64,000 nt of DNA from Papaver somniferum. Taxonomy: Eukaryota > Streptophyta > Magnoliopsida > Ranunculales > Papaveraceae. Both the position numbers and the translations under genes were made by a program. The notes beneath the pieces are model-generated. The model ran no database searches. It saw nothing but the letters and a program-made list of their open reading frames with translations, and was not told the DNA's origin. The stretch covers positions 162,568,770 through 162,632,769 of the forward strand of contig NC_039366.1 of assembly GCF_003573695.1 (NCBI RefSeq). The letters are read 5' to 3'. Position 1 is the stretch's first letter, and each line of letters opens with the position of its first letter. Of this stretch, positions 36,387 through 47,490 are shown piece after piece.

Positions 36387-37397
36387 ATGTCTACAGAATC
36401 ATCCGCAACTTCTTTCTCTTCTACATCTTCTACTATGAGCTCTACCAGCACCATGGCTACTTCAACTTCAACTACTTTTGATGTTCCTTTTGAACGGCTT
36501 CATAATGCTATTACGGAGAAGCTTGCGGGTAACAACTTTTTGCTATGGAAGGCTCAGTTTACACTTTATTTACAAGGTTATGATTTGGAAAAGTTTATTG
36601 ATGGTTCCCATGCCTGTCCATCGGCTGTTATCAATGAAGCTCCCAATCCGTTGTTTTTGTCATGGCGACGCACAGATAAACTACTTCTTGGATGGATTAT
36701 GTCTTCTTTAACTTCCCCAATTTTGGCGAAGGTTAAGACGTGTGCAACCTCTCACTCCATCTGGACCAAATTGGATGGTTTTTTCGCCTCTAAAACTGAT
36801 GCTCATCTAATTCATCTAAAAGAATCTCTTTCATCTGTTACCAAGGGCAATCAAACTATGGCTGAATATATACAGTATGTTAAAAACATTGTCGACTCGC
36901 TTGCAGCAAGTGGAGTTGATATTTCTGACAAGGAATTTCGACATTATATAATCAAGGGTCTTGACTCCGCGTACGAGTCGATTGTTGGTTCGTTAATTAC
37001 TACTATGGGGGTTATTACTACCGATGAGTTTGAATCGATGCTGCTTTCGTATGATCTCCGTCTTGAGGCGCAGAACAGGAAACTTTCGTCTCCATTTCAA
37101 GCAAATATTGTCAAAACTGATCGTGGTTATGATGGTCCTCTTACTAGGGATGGGAATCCTGCTATTATTTGTCAAATTTGTGAAAAACCATATCATGGTG
37201 CTAGAGAATGCAACCATCGATGTGATATGGCAGCTTACCCTTCTAGGCGTAAACCAACCAAAGGTTACAACAAAAAAGGCCCAAAACATGCATCAAACAC
37301 TTCCAACTCTCCAGCTCCCGCCGCGTATACTACTACAAATTCACAAAGATCTCTCTATACTTATGATTGGCTTCCGGACAGTGGTGCAATCATATGA
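36387..37397 (+). pseudogene. copia B gag and start of protease
   Basis: ATG at 36387 opens a Ser/Thr-rich leader, then the gag core (NNFLLWKAQFTLYLQGYDLEKF) and a complete CCHC knuckle, CQICEKPYHGAREC. The frame reaches the protease active site DSGA and then stops, because a small deletion there shifts the frame. The downstream frame starts again at NDLNNLQ. Gag would form the particle and the protease would cut the polyprotein. Confidence 0.92.
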
Positions 37398-37398
37398 C

Positions 37399-40300
37399 CA
37401 ATGATCTTAACAACTTGCAAACCCATTATGAGTACAACGGACCAGATCAAGTTCGCACAGCTGGGGGTTCTAATCTACCAATTCTTAAAACTGGTAATGG
37501 TATTCTTCCTACTCCGAAACGTAAGTTTCTTCTTCCCAACGTCCTTCATGTCCCACACCTTTCCCATAACTTGTTATCCGTCTCTAAATTTTGTCGTGAT
37601 AATAATGTTTTCCTTGAATTTTATGATGCATTTTGTCTTGTGAAGGATCGTCGTATGGGGGAGATAGTACTTCGGGGAACGCTTACTAAGGATGGCCTTT
37701 ATACCCTTGTTCCAGTCTCGTCAATTTCTGCTTTTGTTGGCGAACATGCTACTTTACAAACCTGGCATTCTCGTTTAGGGCATCCAATGCTCAAAACTGT
37801 CAAAGCCGTTGTTTCTAAACACGATTTACCAGTATCTACTTTATATTTCCCTATGTGTCAGTCTTGCTTAGCTAATAAAAGTCATAAACTCAGTTTTGAA
37901 TCTAGTTCTACCGTATATGACAATCCCTTAGATCTTATTGTATCGGATGTTTGGGGTCCAGCTCCACTTCTATCTAGTGAAGGTTTTCGGTATTATATCA
38001 TTTTTGTTGATGCTTTCAGCCGATTCACATGGATTTATCCTATGCATCTCAAATCAGATGTTGTTTCTATTTTTGAAATCTTTTATAAGCATGTCCAATC
38101 CCTTTTCAGTAGAAAAATTAAAAAATTTCAATCTGATAACGGCACAGAATATAAAAAGTTTACTAAAGTTCTTCAACAAAATGGTACCCAACATCGATTT
38201 ACTTGCCCCCATACATCTGTTCAGAACGGTCTTGCTGAAAGACGACACCGTCATATTGTCGAAACTGGTTTAACAATTCTTTCGATGGCTTCTATTCCCC
38301 CTAGCTTTTGGTATGACGCTTTCTCTACTTCCACTTTTCTCATGAACCGCATTCCTTCGACTCCTAGTGGTACTAAATCCCCTTATGAGTTGTTATTTAA
38401 CAAGGTTCCAGATTTTTTATCTCTTCAAACCTTTGGTTGTTTATGTTTTCCTCACCTCAGGGATTATCGGTCTAATAAACTCGAGTCTCGGTCGTCTCCA
38501 TGTGTTTTTCTTGGGTATTCTGCGGTTCGTAAGGGCTATAAATGTTTTCACATTCCATCTGGTAGAGTTTACTGGTCGCGTCACGTCGTTTTTGATGAGT
38601 TCGTCTTCCCTTTTGCAGCTAACCCATCAGTACAATCTCCGCCGGCTCCAACACAGGTAATTTCTTATCCTTCTTTTATTCCAGTATCTTCTATATCTTC
38701 TCCATCTCCTACTTCCGCTGTTTCGTCTACTCCCAATCATGTTACTACTTCTGCCCAAAGGTCATCGTTATTACTGCCATCTACTACTGCATGCGACACT
38801 ACGTGTTCTCTTCCCAACAACACGGTTATATCTAGTCATATTTCTATAGTTTCTTGCCCTGATAGAACGACTCACATGGAGCCTCTTCAGTCTGTCAGTA
38901 ATGTTTCTGCTGACCATCTCCCAACTGCCGTGCCCAATCAGGTTGATATCTTGAGTTCACCTGCTACAGAAGTTGATTGTACACATTCTTCCAGTAATCG
39001 ATCTCTACCAAATCCACTTATTTCTCTTATACCCACAGTTCCAACAACACCGAGGAGTAAACTGCCAACAGTTCCAAATCCTGATCCTTCTAGTGTTTCT
39101 TTTCATAACCCGGTCACTCATAATGATCATCCTATGGTCACTAGAGGAAAGGATGGTATCATCCAAAAGAAGGTATTATTGGCATCTAAACATGCAAATC
39201 TCACTGATTCTTTGTTTGAGCCTACTTGTTATTCACAGGAAAAGCGCATTCCTATCTGGTGCAAGGCTATGGATGACCAGTATCATGCTCTCAGACAAAA
39301 TGGTACTTGGTCATATGTTCGTAAGGTTCCTGGTATGAACTTGGTGGGTTGTAAGTGGGTATTTCGTATAAAACGACATGCTGACGGAACTATCGAGTGC
39401 CATAAAGCATGTCTCGTAGCTAAGGGATATAATCAACAAGAAGACATCGACTACGGAGAAACATTTAGTCCCGTTATTAAGCCATGTACCATACGAGTTG
39501 TTTTAATATTGGCGCTTACATATTCTTGGCCTATTCGACAACTTGATATTCAGAATGCTTTTCTAAACGGTGTTCTTACCGAAGAAGTTTATATGAAGCA
39601 GCCCCCGGGTATACTGATCCTCAATATCCTGATATGTGTGTCGTCTGCATAAATCCTTATACGGCCTAAAACAAGCACCCAGGGCATGGTATACTCGACT
39701 AAGTGTTTTTCTTCAAAAACTTGTTTTTGTTATTTCGCTGGCAGACTCCTCCTTATTCATGCGTAGATCTTCTGATGGTATTATTTACCTACTTGTTTAT
39801 GTTGATGATATCATTTTGACAGGATCTACTCTAGCTTGTTTGCAATCTTTAATTGATATTCTTCACAAAGAGTTTGCTCTTAAAGATCTCGGTAATCTCT
39901 CGTTTTTTCTTGGAATTGAAGTTACGCGTACTTCTAATGGTTTGTTCCTATCTCAACGACGATATGTTGAAGATTTATTAGAACGTGCTAAAATGAATGG
40001 TGCCAAGCCTGTGAGCACTCCGTTAAGTACTTCTACTGATATACATCCTACAGGTGGAACTCCTTTGTCTAATCCAACAATTTACCGAAGCCTTGTCGGT
40101 GGTTTACAATATGTATTGCTTACTCGCCCGGAGCTTACTTTTGCTGTTAAAAAAGTGTGTCAGTTCATGCAAAATCCTACCGACAAGCATTTACTTCTCA
40201 TCAAACGGATTTTACGTTATTTACAAGGTACATCTACCTTTGGTATTACTCTTCGGAATTCTCCTTCACTGAAACTAAATTTTCAAGCATATACGGATGC

Positions 40301-40784
40301 TGATTGGGCTGGGAATCCAACTGATAGACGTTCGACAAGTGGTTACTGTGTTTTCCTAGGATCTAATCTTATTTCTTGGAGTGCTCAGAAGCACAATACC
40401 GTATCAAAATCTAGTACCGAAGCTGAGTATAGAGGTCTTGCTATTGCCACTGCGGAGCTTATGTGGGTTGAATCTTTGTTGAAAGAACTTCGTGCTCCGG
40501 TGCTTACACCACCTGTTATATGGTGTGATAACCTTGGTGCCACATACCTTACTATGAATCCTATTTTTCACGGCCGGACTAAACACATCGAAATTGATTA
40601 TCACTTTGTACGTGAAAGAGTTCAACGTGGACATCTAATTGTTCGTTTTGTGTGCTCCAACGATCAAATTGCTGACATTTTCACCAAATTCCTTCCCAAA
40701 CAACATTTTTCTTACCTTCGCTCTAAGCTTCATGTCACTGATCATCCGCTTAAATCGAGGGGGAGTATTGGAGTGATTACGTAG
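37399..40784 (+). pseudogene. copia B integrase, RT and RNase H
   Basis: Integrase has the HHCC-type segment WHSRLGHP...MCQSCLANKSHK, then SDVWGP, SDNGTEYK and NGLAERRHR as the D,D,E core. A Ser/Pro/Thr-rich linker follows. RT has GCKWVFRIKRHADG, QLDIQNAFLNG and, after two single-base losses near 39610 and 39635, YGLKQAPRAWY and YVDDIILTG. RNase H has YTDADWAGN and SSTEAEYRG, and the C terminus has HIEIDYHFVRE. The frame ends inside the 3' LTR. The copy is young but inactive. Confidence 0.92.
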
Positions 40785-40974
40785 CCAAGGTTTCCTACTT
40801 TAGTTTTTTTGTTTTCTTTCCTGTATTAGTTTGTTATATTTGTCATTGTTTGTTGTACAAGTTTTTCTTGTCTTTGTATCCAAGTCATGGTCGATAACAA
40901 TGTATGTATAAATAAAGCTTCTTTCATTTGGTTTTCTCTAAGTTGAGAAACCTACCTAAATCTAAGTTCTGTCT
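40766..40974 (+). repeat. 3' LTR of copia B (209 bp)
   Basis: It is the same as the 5' copy except for three substitutions. The polyprotein stop codon (40782-40784) lies inside it. Confidence 0.93.
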
Positions 40975-41194
40975 TTATGGCTCTTGGGGCGACCCTGGTA
41001 ACAAAGAAGGAATCCTACAAACTTGAGATCCAACACCATGATAAAATACTGGTGGTAGAGAAAGTAGCGAAGGTACAAAGATGATGGAGATGGATCTAGT
41101 TGTGATCGTGAATGAGTTTGGTTGGTTAGCGTGCCAAGAGAGTGTGTTCAAATAAGGGTATTCTAGTCCTTGTCAAACCAAATCATCAAATCAA

Positions 41195-41271
41195 CTGAGT
41201 TAGTGAGTTGACATCAATTTTCGCTCTCCTCGGATCATTTTTTGCTCTTCCTTTAACAAAAATCTTATAAT
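41195..41271 (-). repeat. right arm of ~77 bp inverted repeat
   Basis: Reverse-complement partner of 29173-29250. The shared core includes GATTTTTGTTAAAGG and GATCCGAGGAGAGC. Confidence 0.75.
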
Positions 41272-41547
41272 TTTACATCTTGGGTATTTTTCCTAGAATT
41301 TAGGCTCTAGTATACAGTGTCGGGTGAGCATTTTGTGTTCTTGAATCAGTATTTGTTTTTTTTTTTTGTGTGGTCTCCTTACAGTTATCATTCTTTGAAA
41401 TCTTATTGTGCAAGACATTTGTAAATGCTAAACCAGGAGTCCAGACGATATCTCCCCCTATTGATGTCAACCTGAAAATTTACACGTCAAATTCGATTTC
41501 GTCTCTCTCTCTATCACATGCACGCATACAGACACATCCGTAGAATG

Positions 41548-41625
41548 TTAAATTACACGCAGTTTACCAAGATCTCCACCCCCAAAAGCCATGAAATTTT
41601 TGGATGCTCCATTCAATTCCACTAC
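41548..41625 (-). pseudogene. possible cytochrome P450 heme-region exon relic
   Basis: On the minus strand a splice-acceptor-like TTTATCACAG is followed by VELNGASKNFMAFGGG, then DLGKLRVI and a stop. ASKNFMAFGGG matches the start of the heme-binding loop in CYP85-clan P450s, where FGGG is normally followed by R-x-C-x-G. Here the segment with the heme-ligand Cys is missing. No other P450 exon is seen nearby. The match is short and from memory. Confidence 0.35.
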
Positions 41626-42025
41626 CTGTGATAAATTATGATGTGAAATGGTATCCATGCAGTAAAAATAGAAGAAAACATGTAATATAGTAGTCATATC
41701 CCATCTCCAGATCCCATCCCCAGGGATTGAGCTCAAAACTCAAATGCACCGCTGGAATGCAGACCAATTTTTAGGTCTTGATTTGTGATGGGTGAAGATT
41801 AGGCATTGTGTTGCCACGATTTAAACCAGTGCATTATGCCCAAAAAAATCCTCTGTCTGGTTCATTGGATGTGCATAAATGTAGCAAAAACATCCAAGTA
41901 TATGGATGCGGTTGATGAACCACAGAACCGAAGAATCTTATTATTACATATCCAAACCAGCTAAAAATGGCAAAAAAAATACACTTGGATGGTTACAGAT
42001 TGAATTTGGTTTTGTTCGAAACTGT

Positions 42026-42243
42026 CAAGCAAAACCAATAAATGAAACAATAAAATTAGGATATAAGCGAAGTCTTAGTAGACCCTCCCTACATTCTAAA
42101 ACTTAACTGCTAGAAGAGTATGCATTTACTATCACAAGCAAAACCAATAAATGAAACAATAAAATTAGGATATAAGCGAAGTCTCAGTAGACCCTCCCTA
42201 CATTCTAAAACTTAACTGCTAGAAGAGTATGCATTTACTATCA
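42026..42243. repeat. tandem duplication, 2 x 109 bp
   Basis: Copies 42026-42134 and 42135-42243 differ by a single T/C change. Confidence 0.95.
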
Positions 42244-42906
42244 CCATGAAAGCACATAGAGTAAGTTTGACATGTCAAAGAAAGAATCCCATCTGGTTAC
42301 ACCATATGTGGCCTCATGCTCCTCAAGGAAAATGCAAAGAAAAATAGGACATACCAACCCATTTCCGTATTGTAACCAAGACATCTTGAAATTTGAAAAG
42401 TCGTATCATCATTTTATATTAATGCACAATATAATGAAACTGGTTTGTATAAATTAATTGGATACCACCTAATCTTCCATTATTTCTTGTTTTCTTCTTT
42501 GATGAACATTTACTTGTATGAGTTAGTGTCCTTTGTTCGATTCTTTTTGTCTATATGAGTTATAAAGAAAAAAAACAAACAACAAAGAAAAGTAAGAGAT
42601 AAAGAATTGTCATGACATCAAATGAGGCTTAAAACCACATTTTGATTATAAGAAAGAAATGCAAATGGAATAGATATCAATTCAAACCAAAAATGTCTAA
42701 TAATTTCCGTTATATGCATCTTGATATTCAGAGCGAAGATCAAATGAAGATGATTGCCCTCTACCCCATGGGAAAGCTCAAGCTCAATCTAAAGGCACAA
42801 CCAAATAACAGTCAAACCTCTGAATGATGCTATACATATACAAATCAAAATAGAAGAAAGACCGGATTACCGTTAAGTGGTGACAATCGTATCAAAGTTA
42901 TATGTA

Positions 42907-45900
42907 TCACGACCTGATTGCTTCTTTGGCCTCCCGTAAAATAGCCCATTCCACAGCTCCAATCATCCCCATAACTTCAGCTATGTAGTTTGTTGAAATC
43001 CCAAGGCCGACACTTTCAGCATAAATGAATTTTCCTTCATTATCTCTAGCTATGAAGCCATAACCTGCAGAACCGGGATTATCTTGAGATGCTCCATCAC
43101 AGCAAAGTAAGTTTCTATCTGGATCAGGCAGTGAAAAGGTACATTCTACTGCTTTAAAAGATATAACTATTCTGCACCCAACGTTGAAATATTTCAGAAT
43201 CTAGAGGTCATAAGCAGAATTCTTCATATAGCCTTTAAGTCTTACTTCACAATCCTGAATCATCTCAGCAATTCTGTGTTTTGCTTTTCTACTATCAGGA
43301 GGAATATTCTCAAAGAAAAGCTTATTCCTAGTGAACCAGATGTCTACCATTATGTTAAAAGCTGCAATATGCCAGAGCTCTTGTATCACTGAACTTTTGT
43401 CCTTTCTCACTTGCATAATATCATCAAAAGATATTGGGTTTTTAAATGCAAAGACCCCACCAATCCGTTTCCATAGAATTTGTCCATAATCACAATTCCA
43501 TAATAAATGATTCATAGAATCTTGATCTTTTCTGCATAAATAACATCTAGAAGCAATATTCGTACCTCTTTTCTTCACATTTTCATCTGTTGTGCAAGCC
43601 CCTCTAGTGATTTTCCAGACATTTGCAGCAGTAGAAGGATGAACATAAGTTTTCCATATTCTTTTATATCATCTCAGTTTAGGTTGTTTTTGTTTGACAA
43701 TATTGATTGCACTATGAACTGAGAACATACCATCTTGATTTGCAGGCCAAATAAGTCTATCAGGTGTTGTGGAGAGTAAAGGAAAGTATTCAGCTGAGAA
43801 AAATTCAACCATTTCTTCTGGTATAGTCCAGGTGTTATCAACTATTAAATCACTTACTTTCGTATGAGTATTCTGCTGAATGAACTCATTTTCAGGGTAC
43901 ACTTTAAGAATGCTTGATTCTAGTATCCATGCATCCTTCCAAACTGATATCTTCTTTCCATCCCCGACCAGCCATCTAGTGTTGTCTTCAAAGTCATGTA
44001 ATACCCATTTTATCCCAAGCCAGATAGAAGATTTTTTATAGTGAGTAATCCAGACACCATTTTTATCTTGATACTTGGCTAGAAAGAATTTTGCCCATTC
44101 TTCTTCAAAAGTAAGAGTTTCATTAAAAGTTCCTTATTGATGTCTTCAAATCTTCTTATACCCATCCCACCTTCCTCAATAGGAGTACAAACTTTGTCCC
44201 AAGAATTGTAATAAATTTCTTTTCTTCTGCATTGCCACTCCATAGAAAGTTTCTTAAAATTCTTTCACATGCTTCAATAATTTTTTTGGGCCATTTATAG
44301 ATGGACATATTATAGACAGGAATACTACTCAGAACAAACTTGATGAGAGTTATTCTAGCTTGAAAATTCAGAAATTTACAAATCCAGGTGGCTAGCCTTT
44401 TTTGTAACATCTCCACAAAAGACCAAAGGTGTTCAGCTTTGATTTTACCTTGAGCTAGAGTTACACCCAAATATCTATCAGGAAAAGAAGATGAATTCAT
44501 GTTCATAAGCTCTGCAATCTGAATTTGCCTAAGTCTGGAAGTTCCATCAACAAAACATTTACTTTTAGCAGCACTCACTACTTGACCAGATGCAGATTGA
44601 TGATCCATAAGTAGTTGCTTGAGATGTAATAAAGTTTTTTTTGCAACCATAACAGAAAATGAATATGTCATCAGCAAAAAAAAGATGGGAAGGATGAATA
44701 CCTTTTTTTATGACCATAGGCTGAATTTTACCCTCTTGAATATAATGAATAATGTTTCTACTTAGCACATCAGCAGCAAGAACATAAAGAATAAGAGATA
44801 ATGGATCACCTTGCTTAACACCTCTTCCAACACCAAAGTATCCAATTGGTCCCCTATTCAACATGATGGATATCTTAGTTGTTTTTAGTAGAACATGAGT
44901 CCAATTACAGAACCAATCTGAAAAACCATATTTCTTTAAGACAACCAGAAGATATTCCCAACTTAGAGTATCATAAGCTTGGGAAATGTCTAATTTCAAA
45001 CCCACATTTCCCCTCTTCTAGTAAACTGCATTTCATTGACTAACTCAAAGGCTAAAAGAACTTGTTCATGTATATTTCTCCCTTTAATAAAAGCACATTG
45101 TTGTGTAGAGATCAATTTATGCAATACATTACTCATTCTTATTTTTATAATTTTTGTAAAGATTTTGAAGCAAAAATTACTCAAGCCTATAGGCCTGAAC
45201 TGATTTTCCTTTTTTGCTCCTTTAATTTTTGGAAGTAAAACCAAGAAATTAGAATTTAATCCAGCATGAATTACCTGGTTACTCCAGTAATATTGAATAG
45301 CACCAATAAGATCTTCCTTTATTATGTCCCAAGAAAATCTATAGAATACACCAGTGAATCCATCAGGACCAGGAGCTCCATCTTGGTTTAATTCAAAGAC
45401 AACATTTTTTGATTTCTTCTCTTGTGGGCAGATGTTCTAGAAAACTATTATTTTCAACAGTTACTAGTTGAGGTATTGCTTCAAGAAAATTCTCAGACAT
45501 TTGAACTGGTTGAGCAGTAAATTTTGTTTGAAAGTAATCAATAAGGATAACACCTATGTTTTGTTGATTTGCAACAATATTACCAGATTCATCTTCAAGT
45601 TCAGCTATGTTATTTCTTGCTTGCCTTAGTTTAATAGAAGTATGAAAGAAGTCAGTATTAGCATCACCAAATTTTATCCAATTTACCCTTGCCTTCTGAC
45701 TTAGCATAATATGATGATTTTGAGCAACTATGTCCCTCATCCCTCTAGCAGTAACATAATTGTTAAGTAATTCCAAATTTGAAGGATCAACATTAGATAA
45801 TATGTTTGTTTCAGTAACTTTAGCATCTTCTTTCTTCAAAGTTTCATAAACATTACCAAACACCTCCCAGTTCCATTTTTTCATGATATATTTTAATCTC

Positions 45901-46722
45901 TTTAGCTTGTTCATGAAAATAAAAATAGCATTACCAGATATTACTTCCTTCCAAGAATCACCAATTACTTTTATAAGATCAGGATGGGTGGTCCACATCT
46001 TCTGAAATCTATATGGAGAATTACATGGTTTAGGAATATCCATGTCAGTACCCACTAAAAAACTATGATCTGAGATGCCTCTTGAAGATACTTGATATTT
46101 CCATCCATTATAGATACTTAACCATTGAGGGTTATACAAAGCTCTATCCAGATTACAAAGTATTCTTTTTTACCCACATCTTCCATTGGACCAAGAGAAA
46201 TGTAGACCACTATTAGGGGGCTTGAAGAAGATGACATTGATCAATACATTCATTAAAATCACTAACAGCTATAGAGAGGGGACTTCTACCTCCCTTTTTT
46301 TCATGAATAGAAGTAATGGTATTAAAGTCACCTATAACCATCCATGGTTTATTAAGGCTACTAATATGAAGTAAATCAGACCATAAATCTCTTCTGTTAA
46401 TATACAAATCATCTGCATGGATTCCAGTGATTAAAACACCTCCAACATCCACAGTGATACATTGTCTTGAAGAAAAAACGACAGTAGGAGTATAAATTGA
46501 AGCATTCCAAAACAACCATAAATTAGCTTTCCTATGGTCACATGTATTATGAATTATTTGATGATGCATTCCAGGAAGCTTTATTCTATTTTTTGAATTA
46601 AAGTGAATTTTTGTCTCTGCTATCCAAACTAAAGAGGGGTTAACTTGCTGAACTAAAGATTTAAGCTTATCGTTGGCCTTAGTTCTCTTAAGGCCTCTGA
46701 TCTTCCAATATATCACTCTCAT
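42907..46722 (-). pseudogene. LINE ORF2: endonuclease, RT, zinc finger, RNase H
   Basis: ATG at 46722 starts an endonuclease domain with YWKIRGLKR, WIAETKI and VIGDFNTI. A linker runs through 46139-45393. RT is seen at 45244-44156 with FRPIGLSNFCFKI, QCAFIKGRNI, LDISQAYDTLSWEYL, GVKQGDPLS and the catalytic FADD box. The zinc-finger region lies at 43578-43201 (CYLCRKDQDSMNHLLWNC). RNase H follows an in-frame TAG at about 43198-43200, with CCDGASQDNPGSAGYGF and YIAEVMGMIGAVEWAI, and stops at 42907. Several frameshifts interrupt it (around 46210-46140, 45390-45245, 45000, 44600, 44150-43900 and 43670-43580). The protein would nick DNA and copy the element RNA at the nick. It is inactive here. 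Confidence 0.88.
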
Positions 46723-47490
46723 TTAGAATTTTTTTGGGGAGAATTCCCCTTTTGATTCAAAACTTTCTGAAATTCTTTACTAGTTTTCATAGTAATTGGA
46801 GCTGGTTTAGTAGGTTTTGCAGGAGCCTTTTTTTCAGCAATTATTTTCTTTGTAACAACAGAACTGTTTATCCTACTAATTTTATTTCTTAAGATAATAA
46901 CTGGAGGAGTAATAATACTATTATGGATTAAAGCAGAAGTACTAACCTCTGTGATTTCCATCCTCAGAACTAGAATCACTAGGATCATCTTCAATGATAG
47001 GATGGTCTTGAGAAGAAGTAATTACAGCTTGATGATAAGTTTCAGAACATTGGATCTCTTTAACTACCCCACTAGATTCACCAATATTATTATGAGACTC
47101 CAAAGAAATACCAACTAAAGGGGGGAAATGATCAGTAGATTCTAAACCACTATTGAATTCCTCAGTATTATTTGTAGAGCATGGAATCTCCCTGAATTAT
47201 AGTCCTTCTGAATTAAAATTGAAGAATTGAGATTAACTGTATCACTGCCACTGTTAATATTTTGAATAATTTGTTTCACAACTGAATCTGTCTCATTACC
47301 ACATATATCAAAACCAGATGGATTAGGTTGAACTTTTTTGGGTCTCCACTGCTTTTTTGGTTTTCTGAAGAAATTCTTGTTAGCAGTAGTATGATCATTT
47401 GTCTTCCACTTACATTTACATTCACTTGCATAGTGTCCCACAAATTTACAATGACTGCAAATTTTGGAATATTGGGTATGTGAACAAATA
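46719..47490 (-). pseudogene. LINE ORF1, RNA-binding (CCHC)
   Basis: It starts in mid-protein with a CCHC knuckle, CSHCKFVGHYASEC (about 47466-47425), followed by basic Lys/Trp-rich sequence. The frame shifts near 47180 and again near 46970. The last frame ends in a TGA that overlaps the ATG of ORF2 by three bases (ATGA at 46722-46719). ORF1 products coat the element RNA. Confidence 0.75.

Larger units (their letters stand above)
36068..40974 (+). mobile_element. Ty1/copia element B, recent
   Basis: Two 209 bp LTRs (36068-36276 and 40766-40974) differ at three positions. The target duplication is TTATG (36063-36067 and 40975-40979). The primer site TGGTATCAGAG is at 36277-36287 and the purine tract CGAGGGGGAG at 40756-40765. 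The interior is a single polyprotein broken at three places. The LTR ends are not the usual TG...CA, so they may be off by one or two bases. Confidence 0.95.
29173..41271. mobile_element. possible DNA element (~1 kb) split by two copia insertions
   Basis: A ~77 bp inverted repeat lies at 29173-29250 and 41195-41271 (core AAAGGRAGAGCAAAAA...GATCCGAGGAGAGC), with TTATAA at both outer ends. Removing the two copia elements and their duplicated target bases leaves about 1.0 kb between the ends, the size of a non-autonomous DNA transposon. No transposase is visible. The pair could instead be two unrelated copies of one repeat in opposite orientation. Confidence 0.4.
40980..42906. other. mixed intergenic region between copia B and LINE
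   Basis: No intact gene. It holds the right inverted-repeat arm, a possible P450 exon relic at 41548-41625, and a 109 bp tandem duplication at 42026-42243. Frames 41906-42106 and 42642-42827 have no recognisable domain. Confidence 0.5.
42907..47490 (-). mobile_element. LINE (L1-like), 5'-truncated, minus strand
   Basis: From right to left: ORF1 zinc knuckle, apurinic-type endonuclease, reverse transcriptase, RVT-type zinc finger, and an RNase H domain that breaks off at 42907. Upstream of 47490 the sequence becomes AT-rich and unlike ORF1, so the 5' end is missing. No poly(A) end or target duplication was found. Confidence 0.88.
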
